The notes under the pieces are model-generated. The model ran no database searches. It was not told the DNA's origin and saw nothing but the letters and a program-made list of their open reading frames with translations. DNA of 64,000 nt, from the NCBI RefSeq assembly GCF_026914265.1, contig NC_069133.1:27517272-27581271 (forward strand), read 5' to 3'. This document shows, one piece after another, positions 23,382 to 35,060 of this stretch. Every line of letters begins with the position of its first letter. The first letter of the stretch is position 1. Source of the stretch: Mya arenaria. Lineage: Eukaryota > Mollusca > Bivalvia > Myida > Myidae. Both the position numbers and the translations under genes were made by a program.

Positions 23382-24020
23382 AAAGCTGCATTCTAACAAT
23401 TTGCCTGTTTTAACAACTTTTTTGTCTTGAAAAGTACAATGATATTACCAGTGTCAAGGAAACTAAATGTTTGGTTCTCAAACCATTTTGTTTTCGAACC
23501 CAAAATATATAAACTATGATATGTTTTTTTATATACGGTGCTAATATTATTTTGAACATTCTGAATAGCATTAAAATTTATTACGTTTTCATATATCTTT
23601 TTATGGCGATATAAAGACATGTTTTCTTCTGAGAGGGGCTAGACACTGGATGGTACAAAACTCGGCAAACAAGTATTTCCTCAAAACAAAGCTAAAATTG
23701 TCAATGCGAGCTCTGTAGGAAAACCGATAATACATGCATACGCATATTATGGTTTCCAAGTTTAAATCATACCTGTTTTTGAGTACAGATAAATATACCG
23801 ATGCTATTATTAAACTTACTAGGATTTACGTGGTAGACAACCCTAGTAAATTTCGAATTGGAAAAATGCACACAAACTGCTAAAATGCATGTGTCGAAAG
23901 CAATAAGATACATCTGAAGGTTCGATTCAATCCGTTGTACACAACGCTGTCAATTTTATGTTAGTTTTTCTACAGTTTTCTTTCTTTCTTTCAAATGTAT
24001 TATCTGGTATCTAGCCCCTT
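23382..24020. mobile_element. Composite MITE region
   Basis: An M2-like left end (TTTAAAGCTGCATTC) starts at 23382. A second element has inverted ends GGGGCTAGACACTGGAT at about 23634 and, in complement, GGGGCTAGATACCAGAT ending near 24019, followed by TTAA at 24020-24023. Non-coding and decayed. Confidence 0.5.
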
Positions 24021-24204
24021 TAAGTAAAGCAAGGAAAGTGAATTCTATGCAGCAAATGTATAATGATGATGATGTGTATGTAATGCAATGCTTAGAAGAA
24101 ACAAAGGATATTTAATGGGATTGTATTTAAATTTATGGTACAAACGTAAGAGGCTATCAAATATTTGTCATTATAAACTTTTCGTTCATGCTTTACGATA
24201 AAAT

Positions 24205-25275
24205 ATGGGGTTTAAACAGTGAAATAACAACAGTGAAAATATCAATTTGATATTTTCACTGCAAAATAAGGAGTGAAAATATCACATGTCAGAATTACTT
24301 TTAAATTCCTTTGTAGTTACTTGCCTTAATCAAAACAGAACACTGGACTTTGAACCAGTAAATGTTGTCAAACAAATGTTTAAAATTTAAAGAAATGTTT
24401 TATAAATTGAAATAAATATATATTTGGAAATTAACAACTTACCGTTTATTACCGGTAATCACGTTTTTTAAACATTTTTCTGATCTTTGAAGCCGAATGT
24501 TCGAACATTTGCTTCCATAGAATCATAGCAAACAAATTACAGACAAAAACAACTGTTCGAACATAAACATAATTTTACATCAGCGTTCAAATGTATTTTG
24601 AACTGTTGGTAGTACGTAAAATGAGCTTCCTGGAAAATTCACACAACAATTTACAGATAATCCGATATTTCTTACCCCACCCATACCTCTAAATTTGTCA
24701 ACAAACTAGCGTGGCATTCACTCTTTATCTGGAAAACAAACCTGTTTTCAAGCGAAACAGAGTGGTCTCTGACAGTAAGATGACTGAATATTAATATACT
24801 ATGAAACACATGCAGTCTTAAACTAAGAAGAATGTTTAAAATCCAATGAGTATCCGCATTTGTTTTGCTAACACATTTGACCTTCCAAATTGTCATTCAT
24901 TTAATAGCGGCGTAGTAATTTGGTTATGTATTCATGCCCAACTTAAAATAAAAGTGTTTTCATTATTTTTTGGAGCATATGTGCACTTATAAAACTTCAT
25001 TGTTTACTGTTCATAAAAGCTTTGCACTAAAAAACGAGCGAATAATAAGCTATAAGAATGAATAGCAGAGAACTATTTCTCAGCAAACCGAAAATAGAAA
25101 ACTTCACAGCTATAATTTTGCATGAGGGGCGCCCCACGGGTAGCGGCGTTAAAACCACCCTTTTCAAAAAGGGGGTAATTCAGAAATAAATAAAAAAATC
25201 TACCACTAGTGAAAATATGTTTTTCTATGACACTCGTGAAATAAAATACGATTTTACACTGAAATAAACAAATAT
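24205..25275. mobile_element. Element E, copy 2 (longer copy)
   Basis: Partner of 17560-18130 with about 500 bp more interior. Left blocks CAGTGAAATAACAACAGTG and GATATTTTCACTG form an inverted motif; the right end has CACTCGTGAAATAAAATACG and CTGAAATAAACAAATATCC. No open frame above about 80 codons and no transposase motif. Confidence 0.55.
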
Positions 25276-25333
25276 CCTCTATATATTTATGCCTGTTTGT
25301 TCTCGGAAAATAATACAATTCAAACCGGGATAG

Positions 25334-25335
<2 letters not shown>

Positions 25336-25395
<60 letters not shown>
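25336..25395 (+). repeat. (GA)n microsatellite
   Basis: About 30 uninterrupted GA dinucleotides. Between this tract and 25644 I see nothing else. Confidence 0.97.
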
Positions 25396-25397
<2 letters not shown>

Positions 25398-25644
25398 AAT
25401 CCTACAAAAAATAATCATTATAGTTTAATACCCGATATATGCTTAGGAATTAAGATTCGGTGCAGAGTATCTATTAAAATATAACGGCTGTGTGCTGTGA
25501 TAAATCAAAACTTACATCGCTCGTCAAGCAGCACGCAAGGAATTAGGCGGAGTTATTAAACAATCTTGAAGCCAAAACCTTTTAACGCAAAACAAAATAT
25601 ATGTACAAAATACTATTAATAAACACCACTTATCACGTTTAACC

Positions 25645-27465
25645 TTATATGGAATTGATTTTGACGGTTCTTGCAATAATGAAGCCAGCGATGCGAAACA
25701 GCAGCATCACGACGTTTCCCTTTACCGACCCTGTTTGTCCTGCAACAGTGGAATTGGGGCAAAACCAGTGCGTGCGTCCGTGCGCGTTATTAAACTTCGA
25801 GTGTCACAACTTCGAGGGAAACATCTTCGGACTGCATGTGGTATTATTTGGGTTATGTTACAGTTTGATTTAACAAAAATAAAGGAAAATCAGAAAAGTG
25901 GTTTTCGCTTGATACCTAGGATGTAGACAAAAACATTTTTGTATAGTAATCTTGGTGATACGTTCCTATAAGATGGGGGGATGTTAGAGTCTAGGTCTGT
26001 GGCCAAATATAGAAAAACAGTTTCCACACTATAACATACTGATCAGGATGATGAAATCCTGTATGGCAAGCTCATGGAGAGACGAATTTCTTCCGATCAA
26101 ATGAGAGTTGATGAAGTGACGGTTAACGTCGCTGTCACAATTATTTTTTAGAAAAACGTTATGGGTGGGGTGGGGGGGGGGGGGGGGGGTAATGATATGT
26201 ACAATGAAATGATAGATCTTAGCTCGTGTGAGGACGTACCATGGGATTGTATGTGGTGTTGGACTAATCCAGATGAAGGTCGTTGTACCTACAAACAGAA
26301 AAATGTTTGAATGGCCTTTTTTATGTCAAGCCTTTTGTTAGGGGGTCTTTTGATTTCGTTGCAACATGTACATTCAGTGCTCACACAGCCAAGTACTCTT
26401 TTTCTGATTGCATAAGGGGTTGGTACAAACAACGTTATGGTGAAGGTTGCTGTATCAGAAGCTATCAAACATCTGATAATCAAATTGAAAACCTGCTTTT
26501 TATGCATTGCTAATCTATTTTAACCTTGCACACACCTCTTCATTTTATCCGTTATTACATTTTTTTGTATACTTTGTTTTAAATGCACAATCATATCAGC
26601 TACTCTAGCTATCAGCTACTTGCCAAAATAAGTAGACCAAATTGGAATCATTCAACTTATTAAGACTTTTTCAGATTAATGAATATTGGTTGAATGTGCC
26701 GTGCCTAAACATGTCTTAAAACCTGCAAAGCATTGTCAATAATATCGTGACATTCGGCGAAAATGAGCAAATACTGACAATGCGTACATGTTATCTTCGT
26801 TCAAATGCACGCACACTGACACCAGCCAACGGAAAAACGTCATAATACTAAATAAAATAAGAAACGGACGTAGGCGGGATCTAATTATGTATGTCACTCG
26901 GGTAAAGGGTAGGGTTAGACGGTAGAAGAGAATAGAAAAAGCCGTATTTAAATAATCTGTTCGCCTTCTGCTAAAAAAGGCATCCCAGCCCATAGTTGTT
27001 TAAGTGTCTTACCATTCACAGATACATGTTCTAAAGAAAAAACAGGCTTTAGTAACGAACGCTCGCTGTGCGTATATATCATTTACATTAAGAAAGATTG
27101 AAATAAGTTTTAAGCATATTCTTATCTCTGACAATTTGATAAAATATGTAAAGGAATATATTGCTATAAGACCCATGTTCCCACAGTTATTTGTGTCTTT
27201 ATAAGAAGCAAGGAGTTGCTTAAATACCCCTGGTTCTGTAAAAATAAAATATAGTGGACAAATAACGCGACTATCTTTGTCGCTCAAATCTCAATCATTA
27301 TTTGTTTTGAAAATGAGTGTATGAACCTCGTCGAATGAACAATTAATAAAAAAGGAATCACAATACAGCACAAATAAGACATGATAGAAGAAAAGTTACC
27401 GCCCACTTTTGACACCACACCGTCTGAGCCATTCACAGGCAGAGCCTCAAGCTTTAAATACTCGA
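25645..27465 (-). pseudogene. Inverted, decayed fourth member of the ten-cysteine membrane protein family
   Basis: Two exons of the family found at 28074-59389 can be read on the - strand. An exon-2 remnant spans 27465-27400 (66 nt): it has AG before it, GT after it, phase-1 ends, and encodes the family hallmark LKLEALPVNGSD, including the glycosylation site; it is six codons shorter than its relatives. An exon-4 remnant lies at about 25860-25645. Its end encodes AGQTGSVKGNVVMLLFRIAG, matching the family membrane helix, with the stop at the expected place and family-like 3' sequence (TTAAACGTGATAAGT) after it. The cysteine core upstream of the helix is largely lost and not open. No exon 1 or micro-exon was found. 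It lies head to head with gene 1. I infer a pseudogene from an inverted duplication. Confidence 0.7.
25884..27390. other. Interior of the inverted pseudogene, nothing further recognised
   Basis: Sequence between its exon-4 and exon-2 remnants. It contains an 18-G tract at 26172-26189. A short + frame near 26190-26300 (with SSCEDVPWDCMWCWTNPDEG) and another from 26310 beginning MAFFMSSLLLGGL look peptide-like, but neither matches a family I recognise. Confidence 0.4.
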
Positions 27466-27972
27466 CTCGTTAAAGTGAGGCTGGAGAAATTTTCTAATAA
27501 CTTGCATTAATAACATTTTGGTTCTTAAGATATCTTGTGGAAATACCCCGAAACATCCCTACCAACATTTGAAACCAAATTAATTGAGGGAGGGGGGGGG
27601 GGGGGCAGGTCAAAAGGTCACGCCCCTAAGTTACGACCCCTCTAACGTCAAATCCTGTAACCGTCCCTAGCATTATTGCCGTGCCGACTGCTTTCCGATG
27701 TTATATGGTAAGGACGCCCTGCGAAGAAAGTGCTATGTTGTTTTCTGGCCTCTTATCGAGCAGGGGATCAAATAAGGTAATTCCATAAACTGCCCAGCGA
27801 TAATTATGGCTTTGACAGGAAAATCTAAACCCGAAACCTTTAATGTTTGCAAAAAAAACAAACTCTTAAAAAACATCAAAAAGCCTATAAAACCAACCTC
27901 TTTATTCGTGTTCACGTATAAAGTAAGGCCTGCATTTTTCTGTAAATTCATTCAACCGTAGTGGGTTCGATG

Positions 27973-27982
27973 TATTTAAATA
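27973..27982 (+). promoter_or_regulatory. Candidate TATA box of gene 1
   Basis: TATTTAAATA, 92 bp upstream of the ATG. It is kept exactly at 40203-40212 before gene 2, inside a closely matching 170-bp upstream block. Confidence 0.5.
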
Positions 27983-28073
27983 CAATGGGACAGTCTGATA
28001 AGCAGATAAACGGCACTTGAGATCACTAAGAATATTCTCTTCTACGCGTAAGGTTGCAACTAACACCTCTAAA

Positions 28074-31000
28074 ATGAATATCTTTTTTACAGCAGCGACG
28101 TTTTACATTTTGTTATTTATATGTGATCATTTTGTCACAGGTATGGCTTTTATTTATTAATTCAATTGAATATTTAATTTAACTTATTTTTTTATCGACG
28201 TAAGTCACTTATTAATTTATGTAATCATTATTTATTTATATTAAAATAATTATTTTTATATTATTTTCATCTATTGGTTTACATATTCATATGTTTAATC
28301 GATTTTTTTTTCAAATATTAAAATATACGAAAAATTCGTAGCCTTTCGTTGTAACTTTTCAAGATTTGGATGTCATATCATAATATTTTTTGAGAATATA
28401 AAATAAATTTCTTTAGAAACACTGAAAGAAAAAAATAAATTATTTCAACAATAAAAAGCCGAGACGAAGTAAACGGTTTAAAATGGGATTATATGTATAT
28501 GGTTCAGTGATTTAATGTAAATGCATACGTACAGTGTTACCAATTTTTGTGACTGAAATGCACTTAAAAAGTAAGAATAATGAACCAAACATTCTGAGAA
28601 CAATCTTTTATAACCAAAGTGATAGGAATGGATGAGGTCGAAATATGGACGGATTAAAAGTTTTTATATGTTTCATAAAATTCTCATTTCTGTAAAGTTT
28701 TCTGTTAAAAAGGGCTATACAATTTTAGGGTCAGAAATATACTGATGTATTTGATTCATGTTAAAATGTTCAATAATTTAAGATATAACTGCATCGAGCA
28801 AAATCCAAACTCCTAAAATAAATTTTGAACATTAATAGAAAAGAATCTAACGATTTATGCGGTATGTATAATTAAAATAATTACCTCTTTTAAAAGTCTT
28901 ATGTACAGTGTCTACGTACTTTTGACGGTCCTTGCACATTTACATAATATGAAAATGTATCGATGTCGGCTTGTATGTTTTTGTATCGAAATATTCCGTT
29001 GTTTTAGAATCTACGTGAAAGATCTCATTCAAATTTGGAACATGTCTCAAAAATTAAAATGCTTTAAATTATTTTTTATAATTCTTATGTGGATCATTTT
29101 TACTTGAACACTTCAAACTATCGATCCATCCATCCATCCACGGCCACAGCATTACAAACACGTACGGCCGGTTTCTTAGTTTTAAGAGAAAAAACAGCCT
29201 CACTGTAACAATTATTACTTTCAGTCGAGGCAGCATCAGGCGAAAAAAAATTAAAGCTGGAGGCTCTGCCAGTGAATGGCTCAGATGATATAGTGTCAAA
29301 ACTGAGCGGTGAGTTTTCTATAAGCATGTGTTAATCTCGCTTTATCGTGATTAGTTTTCAGCAATAGTCCATGCGCCGAAGTTATTACACATATTATTCA
29401 AAAAAATGAAGGTAAAAAGGTATGAGAGATAAAAACAGGTTGCCTGAACTTCTGTCAGCTACATTTCAGTATTTCAAATCAAGCTTCCGGTGAATGCAAA
29501 ACGACGCATTGGAAGTGTGTCTCATTAGCAATATGATATTTTTTCCTTAACTCGTTTTATCACATGTACATAGATAAATTATATTTTAATAATTTGTTAA
29601 GTGTTTATATAAATATTTCTTCTTCCACATGAAACTAACGCTACAACGAAAATTATTTAAGCATGTTTTCTTTTCCAGTATCTGGGAACGGGCAACGTAA
29701 TGGTGAGACACTTAACATACATTTAATAAATGTTATGGTTTTTTTTAGCAAACACTAAACATGCTTCTTATTTTTTAACATTCACGCTAGAAGAAGCACA
29801 CCTCAAGCACCGTTGGTTCAACGGTGAATCTGAGTTGTGTCTGTGGTGTGTCGGTGCATTTGAACGAAAATTGAAGGTTATTGTTATTAGTATTTGGTCA
29901 TTTTCGTTGAATGCCGTTTTATTATAAATGCAGGTTTATAACCGTTTCTAAATACCTTGAGTCATTATCAGCAAAGAAAAACGCAAACTATAGTTTGTGA
30001 ATTTCGTCACTGAAAAGCTGTTATCTTTACAAAGTTTGCTCGTTCGTAAAAAATAGCTACAAAGATTATGAAAAGTGCAAAGATCAAGGGCGAACTCAAA
30101 CAAACTTGTTTTTACTATATAAATCCTTGAGACCAATTTCGACATTATCCCATGTTTTCACCAAGTTATAAACAGTCAGAAAATTTAGAATAACGTGAAG
30201 GCACTACTAATCTAAGGTGATCACTATTGCCAATGGCCGTAATGAACGCATAATCTGACCACACTTACGTGTTGTATATTTTGGTTTAAAATGATGTAAT
30301 GTTGAATATAAATTATCGCTCGTCGATAAGCCCCGCCTGGATCGTGCTTGTGGCTGTCTATAGTATCATTTGCCTTTCACAAATTAATAAATCGAGATTG
30401 AATTAATCTTGTGTAACATTTTGCTTATGATATTGTTTAAAGATATATGCCAATGATTGTTAAAGGCCTAGTTTAAGCCTTCTATAAGTGACCCCCACCG
30501 AAATCGGTGTATAGTACACAACCTCTGTGTATTGATCTTAATCTTATTGACTGGTGCCTTCTTATTAGATCTCCAATCTGAATATCCTGCTGTGCAGTTT
30601 TGGAGGTTTTATTATAATATTGGACCCTAAATGGCCCTAACCCAATAAACAAATATACAGGAAATTGGCCCCTACTGTGACACCAGTTCAATTAGCAGAA
30701 GATGCACAGCAGAGGATTATCATGCCAAACATTCCTTAAACAAGGCCTTTAAGATCTAATTCAAGTCCTTTTTGTGAAGTTGTGCGTCTTTGTTACTTAA
30801 ATCCTTCAGATCTTCATTCGTTTATGAGCAATATACAAGCTGATCTAGGGAGAACCCCCTAAAGACCTCTTTCCACGTTTAAGCCATCATAATCATACAA
30901 CAAAACTAGACATTATAAAAACCGATAAGGCCGACTCTACCAACGATATATACGCCGACCCCACCGTTTTATAGTCCGTTGTTAATATTGTTTTAATTGT

Positions 31001-34000
31001 GTGTTTTAATATGTAGCTTAAATAATTATGGTTATTGAAGATTACCTTAACGCCATTCCCCAATGATGGCAATTACGTTCTTACGTAAGGCCTAATATCT
31101 AAAAAAGCCAACAGGTCTACCCTACCTGTTTTTGAAAAAGATGTTACCCTAACTAAAGCATTTTTATTCATTTTTGGACTAAGCAGTAAACAATTTCATA
31201 ACATGAAAAGTTACGATTGTTTAGAACTTTGTTAAAGTTAACAACTTGATTTACAACATTGATGTTAATCTTTAACGTAAACTATTTGATGATGTGCTTA
31301 CCTTATTGAACATAAACACGTTAAGCTGAAACATTGTCTCAAATATTGTTAGAAATACAGCAGATCACAAGTGTATCCACTACACGTTCAGAGCCGTTAC
31401 GATTTGTTGACAACTTATACAAAGCCCTTAACAAATGCCTAAATGTCTTATAACTATTTTATCATATTTTAGCAATTTTATAAAAAAATAGTAGATTCAT
31501 GTGTTTTAGATTTTATTGGTTAGCTCATTAAAATAAGATGGCCCCATTTTACATATAGCCGCAAAAAATCTCGGCTTAATTTGTTTTCGAAAACTCATTG
31601 ACAATTTTTCGATATATTCAATACTTGCTGTTTTAAACTTGGCAAATAATAGGATGGCAAATATTTAACAAATATCTAACATCTTAAAAAATATTTATCT
31701 AAATAAATACAATTTTAATGAATCAAAAGCAATCGAGGATTTTTTATTGTTCATTCAATCATTTCCCCATGACACGGCATCAAGGAAGTTATATACATCA
31801 ACTATTCCGTTGGCCAACATAAGAGTCTTTTATCAAAAATTGGCATGTTGGTCCACTTTTTTGAGAAAGTAGCTGATATAATCATGTGTTTTAAACAAAA
31901 ATTATACATATCAAAGCAATGAAATAGCAATATAGTGAAATGGTGTTTGCATAGAGTTTTAATAAATAAGGGTTATCAGACAATTTGGGCAAAGTTTGAG
32001 TTTACAACCCACATGCCAACCCAAGGTGCATCGTCACATGAGCATAGTCTTATCATTGCATATCATTCCCCCTAAAAACGTTTTTCTATCTTTTTGTGAC
32101 AGCGACCTTAACCGTGAATCCATCAACCCTTATCTGATCGGTAGTTTAAAAGTATTTATTTGACAACGATTGAGAAACAAGTTACTACAACATTATTATA
32201 TGAATCACTCTCGATGGCACAATACTACGCGAGAGTGTTGTATTTTGATGTGGGGAGGGGGGCCGGAGTACCCGGAGGAAACCCTCTTGTCTGGCTTGGT
32301 GACCACAAACCAAACTGACACGCGCCCAGGGCGGGAATCGAACCCGTGACGCCTTGGTAAGAAGCGACTGCGCTCACCGGACAGACGATCGGACGGAAGT
32401 CTCTTCATGAGTTTGCAGTACCAGGTTTCATTACAATACATGTGCACCATAAACGAATATTATCCTGTCACTTACATACAAATCGGTCTAATAACAAGGT
32501 GCTGTGTAAATTTTAGTTTATTAGGACAGAAGACCACGTGATTTTAATTTACAGTCAGTTGATAATGTGACCGCGAAAATTGACTTTTTCTATTCTAAAA
32601 TGTCAGAGGAAAAGCATAAATAATGTTTCAGTATCTTATAAATAGTCCGCCAACAACCAACCTCAACAATCACTCGCCCATCAAGTCCAATAACTCTGCA
32701 TAAAAATGACACTGGCAAAACATCGGCCAGAAAATCTACATGTTTACTTACCCCACCCGCACATGCTAAGAACTGCAGCATTCAACGATAGCTAATTCCA
32801 TTTCTGTGGTGAATGACAAAATCTCACTTACAAAAGAAATGAATTATCTCTCTGCCGGTGCAGTTCTGAACATCCAACACTATCAACAAGAATTAAATCC
32901 ATTAACATATATATGGCGATTGTTTGTAAACACTCTTGATCTTGACCTGTGTACTGTACTCTGTGACTTGCGGAATAATTGTTAAATCGTCAGATAATGT
33001 TTGGTGACTAATCCATTACAATGCACTTTTAAAAGCTTTTTAATGTTTTGAATTGATATTGACGTATTAAAATGCACTTACTTTGACTATAAGCGTACTG
33101 AAAAAAGAGGAACAATTTTGAGAACAATTTTTTTTTTTTTTTGGGGGGGGGGGTTGAGGGGGGCGATTTAAACATGAATACCGAGTGTGCCGACGTCACC
33201 AGGAAAAACAGTTGTCCCCCTTATTTTTAAAGCTACTTAATAGTTTTAAGGTTATTTCAAGTGTTTAACAAACAAAGTAACAGGATAAATAGAATACTAT
33301 CAGACAAATTGGGCAAAGTTTGAGTTTTCAACCCAAATGCCAACCCAAAGTGCGTCCTCACGTGAGCTTAGTCTTATCATTGCATATCATTCCCCCTTAT
33401 AACGTTTTTCTATTTGTTGTGACAGCGACCTTGACCGTGACCCATTCAACCCTTATCTAATCGGAAGTTTAAACGTAATTATTTGACAACGATTGAGAAA
33501 CAAGTTATTTCAACGTTATATTAATCACTCTCGTTGGCACAATATTACGTGAGAGTATTGTATTTTGATAGGGGAGGGGGACCGGAGTACCCGGAGGAAA
33601 TCCTCTTGTCTAGCTTGGTGACCACAAACTAAATTGACATGCGCCCAGGGCGGGAATCGAACCCGGGACGTGTTGGTAAGAAGCGACTGCGCTCACCGGA
33701 AAGACGATCGGAGGGAAGTCTCATGAGTTTGCAGTACCAGGTTTCATTACAATATATGTACACCATTTCAGACTAGTATGTTATTGAGTGGAAACCGTTT
33801 CTTCGTCTTCTATTTTTGGTTATAGTCACACAGACCTATACACCAACAACCCCCATTTTATACGAGCGTACGACTCAAGATTACTGTATACATGTACACA
33901 GTTTTTTTAGGCTACGTCCTTTCTTAATAAAGGTATTGAGCGCAAATCGCTTTTTTTCTCTATTCTTGTTAAAATGAGCTTAAACTAACCACAACAACCT

Positions 34001-34761
34001 CAAATACAGTCCAAAGGTATGACTCCCTTGAGGTTGCAACACCCCAATGGCGTTTTTGTTGGTAATAAATAGTTTTGGTTTAACATCGGTTTCACGAGCT
34101 GTGTTTTGTTGTGACAGTTTCAAATAAAATGAAAACCTGTTTAATCATTTCATTTACAAAAACCAAAACTGGTTTTTGAAACTATCGAAACCCGTCCGAA
34201 GGCGATTTCGTCGGTTCGTACATCCAAAATTTTCACTTTGAAAAATCAACATGGCGGACAGTGATTCAACACGTGTGTCGAAACACCGTTTAGACATAAA
34301 AGACAATCGACCATCTGCAGTATCAGCGTATTAAAGAAACTCAGAAAATAAAGCTGTACACAAAACCATGCATTTGTTACTTTAAGCTTAACTTTCGAAA
34401 CAGGCTTCCAAACCACCGAAACCCACGAATACAAAACCGAAACTAGTTTGGTATCAACAAAAACGCCCTTACTTTAATAACACATATGTCTGGATATTCT
34501 CTTAAATGTTATTATATTTTAGGCAACAGAAACGATTACTGTAGTGGTGGTGGTGGTATGTATTGCCAAACCGGTACGTACTGCTGTTATAACGGAGGTT
34601 GCTGTGAAGACGGCTATGAATGCTGCAGCGCCGAATGGTGCTGCGGCGATTCCGGTGCTGCAGGACTAACGGGAAACATCGTAATGCTGCTGTGCTGCAT
34701 CACTGGCTACGTCCTTACGAGCATGGACAAAAACAATTCCATAAAAGATTTAACGCGATAA
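28074..34761 (+). CDS. Ten-cysteine type I membrane protein, gene 1
   Basis: Four exons: 28074-28140, 29225-29308, 29679-29702 and 34523-34761. All introns are GT-AG and phase 1; together they give 137 residues. Residues 1-22 are a hydrophobic signal peptide (MNIFFTAATFYILLFIC at its start). Residues 23-50 contain LPVNGSDD with an N-glycosylation site at N40. Residues 51-58 (VSGNGQRN) are the 24-nt micro-exon. Exon 4 encodes cysteines 65, 73, 79, 80, 85, 86, 92, 93, 98 and 99, then a membrane helix (about 104-126) and an 11-residue hydrophilic tail. The start is supported by matching ATGs in genes 2 and 3. Predicted orientation is ectodomain outside. The cysteine spacing begins like granulin but has shorter loops; Shisa-like adaptors are the alternative. 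I do not recognise a named family, and function is unknown. Confidence 0.82.
30464..30748. mobile_element. MITE family M1 in gene 1 intron 3, with empty site in gene 2
   Basis: 285 bp with inverted ends AGGCCTAGTTTAAG and CTTAAACAAGGCCT, flanked by TTAA at 30460-30463 and 30749-30752. Gene 2 has the uninterrupted target ATTGTTAAGATCTAATTC at 41785-41802, with one TTAA. The insertion is therefore younger than the gene duplication. Confidence 0.92.
31970..32455. repeat. Direct repeat in gene 1 intron 3, copy 1
   Basis: Matches 33297-33775: blocks GGGCAAAGTTTGAGTTT, CTTATCATTGCATATCATTC, CAACCCTTATCTRATCGG, then a SINE, then CATGAGTTTGCAGTACCAGG. Gene 2 keeps only the right-hand flank (near 42250-42320), so the repeat arose within gene 1 or was lost in gene 2. 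Confidence 0.8.
32163..32398 (-). mobile_element. tRNA-derived SINE family S1, copy 1
   Basis: On the - strand: a tRNA-like head with A box (GGTGAGCGCAGTCGC) and B box (GGGTTCGATTCCCGC), a body with GTGGTCACCAAGCC and CCGGGTACTCCGG, a terminal hairpin around CTCTCG...CGAGAG, and a tail ACAACGATTG in + orientation. Other copies lie at 33483, 46310, 50941 and 53440. The CCGGGTACTCCGG box recalls the central domain of widespread animal SINEs. Confidence 0.8.
33297..33775. repeat. Direct repeat in gene 1 intron 3, copy 2
   Basis: Second copy of 31970-32455, including its own S1 SINE at the same relative position, so the SINE inserted before this local duplication. A T14G10 tract (about 33127-33151) lies just upstream. 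Confidence 0.8.
33483..33711 (-). mobile_element. tRNA-derived SINE family S1, copy 2
   Basis: Carries ATCGAACCCGGG (B box complement), GGAGTACCCGGAGG and CTTGGTGACCACAAAC, as in copy 1. It lies within the second direct repeat of gene 1 intron 3. Confidence 0.8.
34049..34468 (+). mobile_element. Short DNA transposon with inverted ends and a 28-codon peptide
   Basis: The left end GGCGTTTTTGTTGGTAATAA and the complement of the right end, GGCGTTTTTGTTGATACC, form inverted repeats of about 30 bp with mismatches. Inside, at 34250-34336, ATGGCG opens a frame starting MADSDSTRVSKHRLDIKDN and closing after 28 codons. This may be the remaining first part of a transposase in an internally deleted element. 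The right end lies about 54 bp before the exon-4 splice acceptor of gene 1. Target duplication is not clear. Confidence 0.65.
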
Positions 34762-35054
34762 GTCGTGCTGAGTAGCTAGTAGTTTGTACATATATTTCGG
34801 TTTGCATTAAAAAATTAAGACTTCACGGCTGTTTGAGAATTCACGTGTAAAAGTAAACTCAATAATATTTTCTATAGTAAGATACTAAACTGCTTTGTTC
34901 ATTGATTGATTTCTAATATGTAGCGTGTTTTATGATTAAAAAAATCTGTGGTGCTTTTTCTTCCCCAACAAGTGAAATTGCGAAGCAGTGCTACTATAAA
35001 ACATACTATAAGTTTATTATACTCCACAAACATAGAAACATTAGGTCAATCCAA

Positions 35055-35060
35055 AATAAA
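35055..35060 (+). terminator. Candidate polyadenylation signal, gene 1
   Basis: AATAAA about 295 bp after the stop of gene 1, kept at the homologous place after gene 2 (43257-43262). AT-rich context lowers confidence. Confidence 0.4.

Noticed and set aside
26190-26513. Peptide-like frames (SSCEDVPWDCMWCWTNPDEG and MAFFMSSLLLGGL)
   Set aside because: No family recognised, frames broken, no splice support; noted only in the description of that interval.
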